Positions 14,642 to 23,509 of a stretch of 27,339 bases of DNA are shown here, one piece after another (positions within the stretch are counted from its first letter, which is position 1; every line of letters begins with the position of its first letter). The notes below the pieces were generated by a model, which did not search any database, had not been told where the DNA came from, and worked only from the letters and a program-made list of their open reading frames with translations. The DNA is from an uncultured Lachnospiraceae bacterium (GTDB taxonomy: Bacteria > Bacillota > Clostridia > Lachnospirales > Lachnospiraceae), in the NCBI GenBank assembly GCA_902764045.1, contig CACWUI010000002.1, positions 1 through 27,339 of the forward strand, read 5' to 3'. The position numbers were made by a program, and so were the translations under genes.

Positions 14642-16226
14642 TTGTGCCTCCTTTTTGTTCCTTTTGTTCTTTTTGTTCTTTCTGCTCTTTCTTCTTTTTC
14701 TTCCTGCTCTTTATCTGATTGTCAGGAAGTGACAATTGCATTCCTTCTTTATATCTTAACAGATTTATATGAAAAGTCGTACCCTCTCCTTCAACGGAAT
14801 CCACCCAGATCCTTCCTTTATGGTCTTCTATGATCTTCTTAACTATGGCAAGACCTATGCCGCTGCCTGACTGGGGACTGGTGCGCGACTCGTCGGAGCG
14901 GTAAAATCTGTCAAATACCCTGGGGATATCCTTCATGTTTATGCCCTTGCCGTTGTCCGTAAGCTCCACATGTATATAATCGCCTTCATCAAAAACCGAT
15001 ATCTCGATAACGCATGGTCTGTCGGGACTTTTGTACTTCACGGAATTGCTGACGATGTTGCTGATAACTCTTTTCAGCTGATTGGGATCCGCCTTTATCT
15101 CCATGGACTCGTCACCGTAGAATGCATATTTAAGGGTGATGTCCTGGGCCCCCAGATCCATGTCCAACTCTTCCACGCAGTCATCAAAATAGTCCTTGAC
15201 ATTTATCTTGACCATTTCATAAGGGATCCTGTTGGTATCCAGTCTTGAGAAAAGTGTCAGCTCATCGATAAGCCTGTCCATATCCTCAACCTTATTGGAA
15301 ATGGTGATAATGTATTTCTTCTGCTTTTCCGGCGTGTCGGCAATGCCGTCCCTTAAGCCCTCCACATAACCCTTTACTGCAGTAAGAGGTGTCTTAAGAT
15401 CATGGGAAATATTTCGTATAAGCTCCTTTTCCTCTATATCGGACTTTTCTTTTTCCAAGGCGGATCTGTTCAGACGCATCCTCATTTCTTCAAAGTCTTT
15501 GTAAAGGTCTCCGAACTCATCGTTATTTACGGACTTTATCTCAAAATCAAGATTTCCGTTCTTTATGTTCTGGGTACCGAGCCTCAGCCTGTCTATGGGC
15601 TTTATGACAGAACGGTTTATCCAGAAATAAAGGATAAAACTGGTAAATGCCATTACCTCGATAATGATGATAAATGCCTCTATCATCAGGTTTCTGAGTT
15701 GGGGTATTATCTGGTTCATAGGGGTAAGGATATATACCGCGCTGCTCTGGCCTTTGGCATTTGTAAAATTCACCGCTTTGACCAGAGTCTTGAATTCTCC
15801 CCCTTTATAAAGCCCGGTACTTCCCAGGTTTCCCGCAAGCTCAGGGTCCGGAAGAAGTTCCCTCAGCTGTTTTCTGTCAAGGGGTGAGGATGAATAGGTG
15901 ATATTATTTCCCTCCATCACGACCAAAGATGAAAGCTTGGTGTTTAACTGTCCGCTCAGATCCTCGATAAAACCGGAGTCCGTCAGCCTGGCGGGATCGG
16001 TAACGGCCATGCTCTGGAGCTCGTCATACACGCTGTCCGTCATGGAACTTAAGATCGCGCCTGAAGAATAAAGGTCCGAAAACTTATAATCCCCTTCGAT
16101 ACCGTAGGTGATCTTGATCTGATTTAACTGCCGGTTGATGACTATATAAATGGCAATGGCACCCAGTATGATGGGCAGCGCCGCCATTATTATAAATGCC
16201 ACCTTAAGTTTGGTCCTTAACTTCAT
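14634..16226 (-). CDS. Membrane sensor histidine kinase
   Basis: This kinase of the two-component pair has 530 residues from the ATG at 16226 (AGAGGG five bases upstream). An in-frame ATG at 16265 falls inside the murA terminator hairpin and is rejected. Transmembrane helices at about 9-30 and 180-203 enclose an extracytoplasmic sensor domain of about 150 residues. HAMP follows (about 205-255), then the dimerisation domain with His275 in RNISHDLKTPLTAVKGY. The ATPase domain has an N box (NIVSNSVKYKS), DNGKGI and GSGIGLAIVKKIIEDHKG. The last 25 residues are a lysine-rich tail with repeated KEQ triplets. All catalytic residues are intact. The signal sensed is unknown. No own promoter is clear, so it may depend on read-through from murA or on a promoter inside murA. 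Confidence 0.95.
   Translation of the reverse strand: MKLRTKLKVAFIIMAALPIILGAIAIYIVINRQLNQIKITYGIEGDYKFSDLYSSGAILSSMTDSVYDELQSMAVTDPARLTDSGFIEDLSGQLNTKLSSLVVMEGNNITYSSSPLDRKQLRELLPDPELAGNLGSTGLYKGGEFKTLVKAVNFTNAKGQSSAVYILTPMNQIIPQLRNLMIEAFIIIIEVMAFTSFILYFWINRSVIKPIDRLRLGTQNIKNGNLDFEIKSVNNDEFGDLYKDFEEMRMRLNRSALEKEKSDIEEKELIRNISHDLKTPLTAVKGYVEGLRDGIADTPEKQKKYIITISNKVEDMDRLIDELTLFSRLDTNRIPYEMVKINVKDYFDDCVEELDMDLGAQDITLKYAFYGDESMEIKADPNQLKRVISNIVSNSVKYKSPDRPCVIEISVFDEGDYIHVELTDNGKGINMKDIPRVFDRFYRSDESRTSPQSGSGIGLAIVKKIIEDHKGRIWVDSVEGEGTTFHINLLRYKEGMQLSLPDNQIKSRKKKKKEQKEQKEQKEQKGGTNE
14654..14704. repeat. Short tandem repeat in the 3' end of the kinase gene
   Basis: A pyrimidine-rich plus strand with near-9-base units (GTTCYTTTT-like) encodes, on the minus strand, a run of lysines followed by four KEQ triplets. 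It is a candidate for slipped-strand length change; the copies are not all identical. Confidence 0.7.
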
Positions 16227-16239
16227 ATAATCCCTCTGT

Positions 16240-16275
16240 AAAAATAAAAGCCGATTAAGACGCATCTTAATCGGC
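16240..16275 (-). terminator. Intrinsic terminator of murA
   Basis: On the minus strand a perfect 11-bp stem (GCCGATTAAGA with TCTTAATCGGC; 16250-16260 and 16265-16275, 4-base loop) is followed by TTTTATTTTT. It lies 13 bases after the murA stop and just before the kinase ribosome binding site. Confidence 0.9.
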
Positions 16276-16287
16276 CGGGCGGATCTG

Positions 16288-17583
16288 TTATCCTACCTTT
16301 AATTTGAATTTCTGAGCGTCATGCTCATTAGTTATTATTTGGATATGGCCTCCCAGGCTCCTGATCTTACCGTCGAAGTCCTCATATCCTCTCTGTATCA
16401 GGTGGATATCCTCTATCTCGGAAAAGCCTTCGGCAGCAAGGGCTGCAAGCACAAGAGCGGCTCCTGCCCTGAGATCCGGGGCACAAAGCTCGGCTCCCAT
16501 AAGCTTTTCAACCCCCTTTATATAGAAGGTGTTTCCCTCGAGATTGCCTTTGGCTCCCATCCTGAACATCTCGTCAACATATCTGAATCTGTTATCGAAT
16601 ACTCCCTCGGTAACTATGCTCATGCCCTCTGCAACCGCAAGAGCCGCCGCAAACTGGGGCTGCATATCCGTGGGGAATCCGGGGTAAGGCAACGTCTTAA
16701 TGTTGGTGGACTGAAGCCTGCCTTTTGAAATGACCCTGACACTGTCATCTCCCTCTTCCACCTCGCATCCCATCTCCACCAGCTTTGCGGAAATGGACTC
16801 CAGGTGCTTTGGTATCACATCGCAAACGGTAACGTCTCCTCCTGTAATGGCTGCCGCCACCATGAAGGTCCCGGCCTCTATCTGGTCGGGGATAATGGGA
16901 TATGTAACCGCATGCAGCTTATTAACCCCCTTGATACGGATAACATCGGTACCCGCGCCCTTTATCTTTGCGCCCATGGCATTCAGGAAATTTGCCACGT
17001 CAACTATGTGGGGCTCCTTGGCAGCATTCTCGAGGATGGTCTCACCCTCTGCCATGCAGGCCGCCATCATAAGGTTTATGGTGGCTCCTACAGATACCAT
17101 ATCAAAGTAAATATGCGCTCCGGTGAGCTTCTTTGCTCTTGCCCACACGATTCCGCCCGGCATGATATCCACATCCGCTCCCAAAGCGGTAAATCCCTTG
17201 ATGTGCATATCTATGGGACGGCTTCCGATATCACAGCCGCCGGGAAGCGCAACCTTTGCTTCCTTGTACTTACCCAGCAGAGCTCCTATAAGATAATAAG
17301 AGGCTCTGATTCTTTTTACCTGATCATACTGGATATCAATGCTTGTAATAGTGCTTCCGTCTATCTCCAAAACGTTCTTTTCTTTAAATGTAACTCCGGC
17401 GCCTACGCTTTTAACCGCCTGTATGATAACGTCCGTATCCCTGACCAGAGGTACATTCTCTATAGTAACCGGCTCATCCGTCATAACGGCAGCCGCAAGT
17501 ATGCCTAAAGCCGCATTCTTTGCTCCGCTTATAGGAACCCTTCCCTTAAGCGGATTTCCTCCCTTTACAATATACTTTTCCAT
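16288..17583 (-). CDS. murA: UDP-N-acetylglucosamine 1-carboxyvinyltransferase
   Basis: MurA carries out the first committed step of peptidoglycan synthesis, moving enolpyruvate from PEP to UDP-GlcNAc in the cytoplasm; it is the fosfomycin target. The 431 residues show Lys22 in ISGAKNA and the active-site loop PGGCDIGSRPIDMH, with catalytic Cys117 present. The enzyme should therefore be fosfomycin-sensitive by this criterion, unlike the Asp form. The two repeated alpha/beta domains are complete (DMQPQFAA, RFRYVDE, RAGAALVLAALAAEG). The ATG at 17583 is preceded by AGAGGA at about ten bases. It has its own promoter in the end of mfd and a terminator right after the stop, so it can be a single-gene unit. 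Firmicutes often have two murA copies; which one this is cannot be said. Confidence 0.97.
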   Translation of the reverse strand: MEKYIVKGGNPLKGRVPISGAKNAALGILAAAVMTDEPVTIENVPLVRDTDVIIQAVKSVGAGVTFKEKNVLEIDGSTITSIDIQYDQVKRIRASYYLIGALLGKYKEAKVALPGGCDIGSRPIDMHIKGFTALGADVDIMPGGIVWARAKKLTGAHIYFDMVSVGATINLMMAACMAEGETILENAAKEPHIVDVANFLNAMGAKIKGAGTDVIRIKGVNKLHAVTYPIIPDQIEAGTFMVAAAITGGDVTVCDVIPKHLESISAKLVEMGCEVEEGDDSVRVISKGRLQSTNIKTLPYPGFPTDMQPQFAAALAVAEGMSIVTEGVFDNRFRYVDEMFRMGAKGNLEGNTFYIKGVEKLMGAELCAPDLRAGAALVLAALAAEGFSEIEDIHLIQRGYEDFDGKIRSLGGHIQIITNEHDAQKFKLKVG

Positions 17584-17639
17584 CGTATATATGTCCTCTT
17601 AATTTTTATAAAAAATTTATAAACACAATTTACGGAACG

Positions 17640-17668
17640 ATTATACCACCATTATTCAGGCATTTCAA
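17640..17668 (-). promoter_or_regulatory. Promoter of murA
   Basis: On the minus strand TTGAAA (17663-17668) and TATAAT (17640-17645) are exactly 17 bases apart. The -35 lies within the last codons of mfd. The start would be near 17633, giving a leader of about 50 bases that is very A/T-rich. Confidence 0.82.
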
Positions 17669-20600
17669 GGTTTTTTAACAGTTCCGCCAGCCTTTCAAGC
17701 TGATTTTCTCCACCGTTCCACAAAAGGATCTTTTCTTTACCGGTGTCTGAATAAATGAACTCATTCCTGTTTTCCTCAGCCAGCTTTCTTGCGCGCTGCA
17801 GTTTTCCCTGATCCGCAATCTCTTTAAACACCAGCTTTATCACGTTTTTGCCGGCGCAACTGCTGCTCTTAACCTCAGTAATATCACCGTCATGGGCATA
17901 TGCCTTTACCAGGGCGATATTAAGAAGGTTGACGGCGCTTTCGGGAATCTCCCCGAACCTGTCACGAAGCTCATCGGCGATCTCATCCATATCCTCCCTG
18001 CTTGTGACAGCCGAAATGCGTTTGTAAAATTCCAGCTTCTGGGATTCCCTGTTTATATAGCTGTCCGGCAAAAAGGCGTCCGTGTTCAGATCAATTTCCG
18101 TCTCAAAAACTTCCGGCAGCGGTATGCCCTTAAGCTTGGAAACCTCTTCGTTTAACATCCTTGTATACATGTCAAAACCCACGGCCTCCATGTGACCGTG
18201 CTGGGTCTTGCCCAGAAGATTGCCGGCGCCTCTTATCTCAAGATCTTTCATGGCAAGCCTGTAGCCCGAACCAAGTTCCGTTAGATCCCTTATGGCAGAC
18301 AGTCTTTTGTTTGCCACCTCCGTGATCACCTTGTCCCTTGTGTACAGAAGAAATGCATAGGCCCTTCTTGTGGAACGCCCCACTCTTCCTCTCAGCTGAT
18401 AAAGCTGGGAGAGACCGAATCTGTCGGCGTTGTCGATGATAATTGTATTTACATTAGGGATGTCAAGACCTGTCTCGATAATGGTGGTGGAAATAAGCAC
18501 ATCGGTCTCACCGTTAATGAACTCGATCATGATCCTTTCCATGTCCTTTTTGTCCATACGGCCGTGGAGTATGGCAAAGGCCGCATCCGGAACCAGTTCT
18601 TCAAGCCCCGCCCGGACCTCTTCGATATTGTTAATACGGTTTGAAACAAAGTAAACCTGACCGCCTCTTTTTATTTCTCTTGTAATGGCCTCTCTTATAA
18701 TAGAGTCCTCTTTTTCGGACACAAAAGTCTGGACCGGCATCCTGTCTGACGGCGGCTCCTCCAGGGTACTCATGTCCCTGATGCCTGCCAGGCTCATGTT
18801 CAGCGTCCGGGGAATGGGGGTCGCGCTTAATGCCAGCACATCCACATTTTCTTTCAGCTTCTTTATCTTTTCCTTGTGATTTACACCGAAGCGCTGTTCC
18901 TCGTCTATTATAAGAAGTCCCAGATCTTTAAAGCTCACATCCTTTGAGAGAATGCGATGTGTGCCTATGACTATGTCCGTAAGACCTTTCGCAAGGGAGG
19001 CGGCGCATTTCCTGTTTTCCCCGGTGCTTTGCAGTCCCGACATCAGTCCTACTGTTACAGGAAATGTCCGAAGCCTTTCGGTAAAAGTGTCGAAATGCTG
19101 TCCCGCAAGTATGGTGGTAGGGGTAAGAAAGGCCACCTGCTTTCCGTCCTGTACGGCTTTAAAAGCAGCCCTCAAAGCCACCTCTGTTTTACCGAAGCCC
19201 ACGTCTCCGCATATAAGCCTCTCCATGATCCTGCTGCTTTCCATGTCCCGTTTCACGTCTCTTATGGCGTCCAGCTGGTCCGTGGTCTCCTCATAGGGAA
19301 AGCTTTCCTCAAACTCGGTCTGCCATGGTGTGTCGGGAGAAAATGCAAATCCCTTTGCGCTCATCCTTGCAGCGTAAAGCCGCACCAGATCCCTTGCTGT
19401 CCTTTCCGCGCCTTCCCTTGCCTTAGTCTTGGCATTGCTCCAGGAGGGAGACCCCAGTTTATTTACCTTCGGAGGCTTGTCCGTATCGGCGCAGGCATAC
19501 CTTTGCAGCACGTCGGTCTGGGTGGCCACGATAAACAGAGCGCTTTTTCCGGCGTACTCTATCTTTATGTAATCCTTTTCGATCCCTTCAATGGTCTTTT
19601 TTTCTATACCCCTGTAAATGCCTATGCCGTATCTTTCATGGACAACAAAATCCCCGGGGGTAAGAGCAAGCTCTTCTGTTCTTCGTTTCCCGGTCTTTTC
19701 TCTTTTTTTCTTTCTGCCCCCTGCCGTGAAGATATCATTTTCCGTGATCAGGGCAAACTTAACCTCCGGGTAGATAAAGCCGTGGCTTATGCTCCCCGCA
19801 ACAACCATTACGCTGCCGGCAGGAGTTTTCCCTGTCACTTCATCACCGAAAAAGCAGCTGATCCCTTCCGCCTCCAGTTCCTCCGCCATCCTGTTCCGCC
19901 TGGAAAGCGAGCCTGTTACGGCAACCGTTCTGTAGCCCTCTTTCTTAAATCTTTTTATATCCGAAACAAGCTCGGCAAAAGAATTGTTGTAAGCGTTGAT
20001 TCCCTTTGCTCCGGCATTTATGCTGATGTCAGCTTTTACTGCTCTGTCGGTTATCCCGAAATTATTAATACCCGCAAACCTTTTTGCCTTTGCTTTTTTA
20101 AAGATCTTTTCCGGGCTTTCCAGCATTTCCTTCTGCCCGGGAAGTATGTATCCCTTTGCATAACGGAATTCCGCGCTGTGATCATACTCATCCTTTATCT
20201 CTCCGGCTTTGGCTTTAAGCATCTTCGTCTCATAAAAGGAAATAAGGGAAATGTCTTCGGGAAAATAATCCGTAAGGTTTGCCGTGTCTTTTTCAAAGTA
20301 TAAAAAGCCCTTGTCCCTGCCCCCTGTTTCCAGGTCGTGAAGGGTTTTCCGCAGGCGGTTTCCCGATTCCCTGTCTTCTTCAAGTTCCTTAAGACGCGCC
20401 TCAAAATCCCTGTTTATTTTCTTAAAACCTTTATCCGTCTCTTCTTCTGAAAAAAGGCTTTCCGTTGCAGGGAATATCATCACCGACTCAAGCTCTTCCC
20501 TGCTTCTTTGGGAGTCCGGATCAAAGCACCTTATCGAGTCGATATCATCTCCCCACATCTCTATTCGCACGGGATCATCCGCCCCTGTGGGGAAAATATC

Positions 20601-21152
20601 TATGATCCCGCCTCTTTCGGAAAAATCCCCGGGCTCTTCCGTAAGGGCTTTTCTCTCATATCCTGTTTCCACCAATCCCGAAATGATATCATCCATTGGA
20701 AACTCATCGCCTTTTTTTACCGTAAAAGACCTATCCGTAAATCTGCTCAAAGGCGTAAGTTTTTCCATAAGGGCACCTACAGTGGTAATGACCGTCAGGG
20801 GTTCCCGGGAAAGGCCTGTTATCACATCGCTTATTTCCTTAATACACCTGAGTCTGTCCCTGCTTATCTGGTTCCCGTGGATGTCTGCGCTGTAAAAGAT
20901 CATATCCTTAGCCGGATAAATGCACGTCCTTGCACCGAAAAACCGACAGTCTCCCTCTATGGAGGCTGTCTTTTTTTCATCATCTGTGACTATCAGGTTC
21001 AGCTTAAATCCGTTGCCCAGGATCGCCTGTATATGGGACTTCTGGGAATCTGTGCAACCGTGAACCTCAACCGCGGCAGGTCCTTTTTGCAGCAGCTCTT
21101 TTGCTTCTCCCAGACCCGTCAGTTCATCCGTTATATCCAGATATTCCTTCAT
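17652..21152 (-). CDS. mfd: Transcription-repair coupling factor
   Basis: Mfd is an ATP-driven translocase that pushes stalled RNA polymerase off DNA and recruits UvrA for repair. Its 1166 residues are complete. The N-terminal UvrB-like region spans about 1-330. The RNA-polymerase-interacting (CarD-like) domain lies at about 496-560, with LTPGDFVVHERYGIGIYRGI. Helicase motifs follow: Walker A GDVGFGKTE at 649-657, LTPTTILAGQH, DEEQRFG from 750, SATPIPRTL, then ETGLDIPNVNTIIIDNADRFG and QLRGRVGRS. The C-terminal domain is present (LPDSYINRESQKLEFYKRI and onward). The ATG has AAGGA five bases upstream and follows pth by 8 bases, the usual Firmicutes order, so the two share the pth promoter. Confidence 0.98.
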   Translation of the reverse strand: MKEYLDITDELTGLGEAKELLQKGPAAVEVHGCTDSQKSHIQAILGNGFKLNLIVTDDEKKTASIEGDCRFFGARTCIYPAKDMIFYSADIHGNQISRDRLRCIKEISDVITGLSREPLTVITTVGALMEKLTPLSRFTDRSFTVKKGDEFPMDDIISGLVETGYERKALTEEPGDFSERGGIIDIFPTGADDPVRIEMWGDDIDSIRCFDPDSQRSREELESVMIFPATESLFSEEETDKGFKKINRDFEARLKELEEDRESGNRLRKTLHDLETGGRDKGFLYFEKDTANLTDYFPEDISLISFYETKMLKAKAGEIKDEYDHSAEFRYAKGYILPGQKEMLESPEKIFKKAKAKRFAGINNFGITDRAVKADISINAGAKGINAYNNSFAELVSDIKRFKKEGYRTVAVTGSLSRRNRMAEELEAEGISCFFGDEVTGKTPAGSVMVVAGSISHGFIYPEVKFALITENDIFTAGGRKKKREKTGKRRTEELALTPGDFVVHERYGIGIYRGIEKKTIEGIEKDYIKIEYAGKSALFIVATQTDVLQRYACADTDKPPKVNKLGSPSWSNAKTKAREGAERTARDLVRLYAARMSAKGFAFSPDTPWQTEFEESFPYEETTDQLDAIRDVKRDMESSRIMERLICGDVGFGKTEVALRAAFKAVQDGKQVAFLTPTTILAGQHFDTFTERLRTFPVTVGLMSGLQSTGENRKCAASLAKGLTDIVIGTHRILSKDVSFKDLGLLIIDEEQRFGVNHKEKIKKLKENVDVLALSATPIPRTLNMSLAGIRDMSTLEEPPSDRMPVQTFVSEKEDSIIREAITREIKRGGQVYFVSNRINNIEEVRAGLEELVPDAAFAILHGRMDKKDMERIMIEFINGETDVLISTTIIETGLDIPNVNTIIIDNADRFGLSQLYQLRGRVGRSTRRAYAFLLYTRDKVITEVANKRLSAIRDLTELGSGYRLAMKDLEIRGAGNLLGKTQHGHMEAVGFDMYTRMLNEEVSKLKGIPLPEVFETEIDLNTDAFLPDSYINRESQKLEFYKRISAVTSREDMDEIADELRDRFGEIPESAVNLLNIALVKAYAHDGDITEVKSSSCAGKNVIKLVFKEIADQGKLQRARKLAEENRNEFIYSDTGKEKILLWNGGENQLERLAELLKNLEMPE

Positions 21153-21160
21153 ACTCTTCC

Positions 21161-21721
21161 TTATCCGTTGTATCTGTTCATGGCAGCTTCGGCACCGTCG
21201 CTTATCATAAATCCCGCAGCCTCAGCCGTCCTTTCCACCGCCTCTTTTATCTTCGGCAGATCCTCATCCTTAAATCTCCCCAGCACCCAGTCGACAAGAT
21301 TGAAACGGGGCGGCTTCTGACCCACGCCTATCTTTATACGGTCAAACTCATCCGTCCCCAGCTCCGCAATTATGTTTTTAATGCCGTTGTGCCCGCCGGC
21401 GCTTCCCTTCTGCCTTATCCTTATCCTGCCGGGTTCCAGGGAAATGTCATCATATATGACAATAAGGCTTTCAACCGGTTCCTTGTAATAATCAAGAGTG
21501 GCGCGTACAGCCAATCCGGACAGATTCATATATGTCTGAGGTTTGAGTAACAGCACCTTTTCACCGTTTATACGGCCTTTCCCCGTAAGGGCGTGTCTTT
21601 CAAAGGAGTCAATGCTTATGTCGCTTTCCTCCGCGATCTTATCCAAAGCAATAAAGCCCGCATTGTGCCTTGTGCCTTCGTATTCTTTTCCGGGATTTCC
21701 CAGCCCTGCTATGATCCGCAT
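21161..21721 (-). CDS. pth: Peptidyl-tRNA hydrolase
   Basis: Pth releases tRNA from prematurely dropped peptidyl-tRNA. The 186 residues start MRIIAGLGNPG, with Asn9, catalytic His19 in TRHNAGF, Asn66 in PQTYMNLSG, Asp91/Asp92 in IYDDISL and Asn112 in GSAGGHNGIKNI; all active-site residues are present. The ATG at 21721 is preferred because it gives the family N-terminus. An in-frame GTG at 21736 would add five residues and has no ribosome binding site. The site before 21721 (GGTGAAGGAA) is close-spaced and not ideal. Mfd follows after 8 bases. Confidence 0.96.
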   Translation of the reverse strand: MRIIAGLGNPGKEYEGTRHNAGFIALDKIAEESDISIDSFERHALTGKGRINGEKVLLLKPQTYMNLSGLAVRATLDYYKEPVESLIVIYDDISLEPGRIRIRQKGSAGGHNGIKNIIAELGTDEFDRIKIGVGQKPPRFNLVDWVLGRFKDEDLPKIKEAVERTAEAAGFMISDGAEAAMNRYNG

Positions 21722-21755
21722 TTCCTTCACCGTCACAAAATTTTTATTGATATAT

Positions 21756-21764
21756 ATTGTAGCA
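21756..21764 (-). promoter_or_regulatory. Extended -10 promoter of pth-mfd
   Basis: On the minus strand TGCTACAAT carries a TACAAT (21756-21761) with a TG extension. No strong -35 is visible. Transcription would start near 21749, about 28 bases before the chosen pth ATG. It diverges from the murC promoter. Confidence 0.5.
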
Positions 21765-21802
21765 CATACATGGTATTTTTGTATTTACCCTCTAATTTTC
21801 CA

Positions 21803-21832
21803 TTGTTTTTTTATGTGATTCTGGGCTATAAT
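21803..21832 (+). promoter_or_regulatory. Promoter of murC
   Basis: TTGTTT (21803-21808) and TATAAT (21827-21832) are 18 bases apart, with a likely start near 21839. This places the start well downstream of earlier in-frame ATG codons and supports the GTG at 21869 as the murC start. Confidence 0.65.
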
Positions 21833-21868
21833 GTTTTTCATAGATACTTGGGGACGGAGGAGAAAAAA

Positions 21869-23260
21869 GTGGATTATCTTGATTTTAATAACCCTTTAAA
21901 CGTGCATTTTATCGGCATCGGCGGCTCCAGCATGAGCGGTCTGGCTTCCATTCTGCTGTCCCGGGGCTTTAAGGTTTCAGGCTCCGATGCGGTGCACAAT
22001 GCACACACGGATGAGCTTGAGGAAAAGGGGGTTCGTATCGGTTATCCCCAGTCCCCCGACAATATACCGGAGGATACTGATCTGGTGGTCTATACCGCTG
22101 CCATTCACGATGAGGATCCGGAGCTTTCCGAAGCCCGAAGGCGGAACATCACCACAATCACACGGGCGGTGCTTCTGGGTCAGATCATGAAGCTGTACAA
22201 GCGATCCATTAATGTTTCGGGAACCCACGGAAAGACCACCACCACTTCCATTATCACTGATATCATCATTGCGGCGGGGATGGACCCCACTGTTTCCGTA
22301 GGCGGTGTTGTGGAGAGTTTCGGAAACAATATGCGTATCGGAAAGTCGGATGTATTTGTCACCGAAGCCTGCGAATACACCAACAGCTTTTTATACTCCT
22401 ACCCCACAATAGCAGTCATATTAAACATTGAAGAGGATCATCTTGACTTCTTTAAGGACATTGATGACATCCGCAATTCCTTTAAAAGGTTTGCGGACCT
22501 TCTGCCTGAAGACGGTACTCTCGTTATCAATTCCGATATCAAGGACTATGAGGATTTCCGTCCGGAATCCGGAGCTGCCTTTGTCACATACGGCACCGAC
22601 CCGGCCAAAAGCGATTATTATGCGGATAATGTTACTTTTGATGAAAAGGGAATGGGGTCTTACGGGCTTTATATAAAGGGTGAAAAGATCTGTGACATTA
22701 AACTGGGGATCCCGGGCATGCACAATGTGTCCAATTCCCTGGCAGCCATAGCAGCCTGCATGGCGGCAGGTGCCACACCGGAGGATGTGGTAAAGGGACT
22801 TTCCCGTTCCACCGGCGCCCACAGGCGTCTTGAGTATAAGGGTGAGTTTAACGGCGGCGTTCCTGTCATCGATGATTATGCGCATCACCCGGATGAGATA
22901 AAAGCCACACTGGACGCTGTGCGCCTGATGACAAAAGGCGATGTATGGGGAGTCTTCCAGCCCCATACATATTCACGTACCAGGGATTTCCTTGATGAGT
23001 TTGCCGATGCCCTTTACGGCGGTGCAGACCACAGCCTTCTTGCCGAGGTTTATAACGACAGGGAACTTGACACCTACGGGGTAAGCTCTGCAGATATAGC
23101 CCGCAAGATCAGGGAAAAAGGCGGGGACGGGCTTTTCTTTGATACATTTGAGGAGATCACCGAATACCTCCGGAAGAACTGTAAGCCCGGGGATGTGGTG
23201 GTGACCCTTGGGTCGAAGGATGTCTTTATGATCGCCGACGCGCTGACACAAAATCAGTAG
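21869..23260 (+). CDS. murC: UDP-N-acetylmuramate--L-alanine ligase
   Basis: MurC adds L-Ala to UDP-MurNAc using ATP, the first amino acid of the peptidoglycan stem. It has 463 residues from a GTG at 21869 with GGAGGAG eight bases upstream. The open frame extends 92 codons further upstream, but that part runs antisense over pth and precedes the promoter. Motifs in order: HFIGIGGSSMSGLA near 13-26 (nucleotide-sugar binding), ATP loop SGTHGKTTTT at 117-126, NIEEDHLDFFKD, GMHNVSNSLAAIAA, DDYAHHPDE and QPHTYSRT. All Mur-ligase residues are present. It has its own promoter and is separated from the DnaD-family gene by a large inverted repeat. murA lies in this window but is divergently oriented. 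Confidence 0.97.
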   Translation: MDYLDFNNPLNVHFIGIGGSSMSGLASILLSRGFKVSGSDAVHNAHTDELEEKGVRIGYPQSPDNIPEDTDLVVYTAAIHDEDPELSEARRRNITTITRAVLLGQIMKLYKRSINVSGTHGKTTTTSIITDIIIAAGMDPTVSVGGVVESFGNNMRIGKSDVFVTEACEYTNSFLYSYPTIAVILNIEEDHLDFFKDIDDIRNSFKRFADLLPEDGTLVINSDIKDYEDFRPESGAAFVTYGTDPAKSDYYADNVTFDEKGMGSYGLYIKGEKICDIKLGIPGMHNVSNSLAAIAACMAAGATPEDVVKGLSRSTGAHRRLEYKGEFNGGVPVIDDYAHHPDEIKATLDAVRLMTKGDVWGVFQPHTYSRTRDFLDEFADALYGGADHSLLAEVYNDRELDTYGVSSADIARKIREKGGDGLFFDTFEEITEYLRKNCKPGDVVVTLGSKDVFMIADALTQNQ

Positions 23261-23299
23261 GGGCTCCGTAATTCATCGAGACTGTACTGTTCTAAACAT

Positions 23300-23475
23300 C
23301 CCCCGGCAAACACAGATTAATACGTTGCATTTGACAACTTGGATTATTTTTTCGCGCAAATCTGAAAAAATTTCTTAAGAAATGCCTTAGGCATTTCAAG
23401 AAATTTTGTCACGTTTGCCGGAAAAATAAGCCACCTGTCAAAGGCAACTGTATTAACTCTGTGTTTCTCCGGGGG
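23300..23475. repeat. 176-bp imperfect palindrome between murC and the DnaD-family gene (MITE-like)
   Basis: The whole segment is an inverted repeat centred on TTA at 23387-23389. The outer arm begins CCCCCGG (23300) and is mirrored by CCGGGGG (ending 23475). The arms stay alignable for about 85 bases with small gaps: AAACACAGA, TTAATAC, GTTGC, TTTGAC outward of centre, then TTATTTTT, then AAAATTTCTT and GAAATGCC at the core. It contains no open frame. The plus-strand transcript would make a very long hairpin between murC and the next gene. It fills most of the 249-base gap; the ribosome binding site of the downstream gene lies outside it. Confidence 0.85.
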
Positions 23476-23509
23476 AGGATATGCAACACATTTTCCAAAG
23501 GAATTAAAC

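Noticed and set aside
16227..16265. Upstream ATG for the histidine kinase
   Set aside because: It lies inside the murA terminator hairpin and has no ribosome binding site.
18957..20303. A 448-codon open frame on the plus strand
   Set aside because: It lies wholly antisense to mfd, has no family motifs or ribosome binding site, and reflects the codon bias of mfd.
20508..21320. A 270-codon open frame on the plus strand across mfd and pth
   Set aside because: Antisense to two well-identified genes, with a composition typical of a shadow frame.
21593..21868. Longer N-terminus for murC (92 more codons)
   Set aside because: The extra part is antisense to pth and precedes the murC promoter; the GTG at 21869 has GGAGGAG and gives the normal MurC N-terminus.
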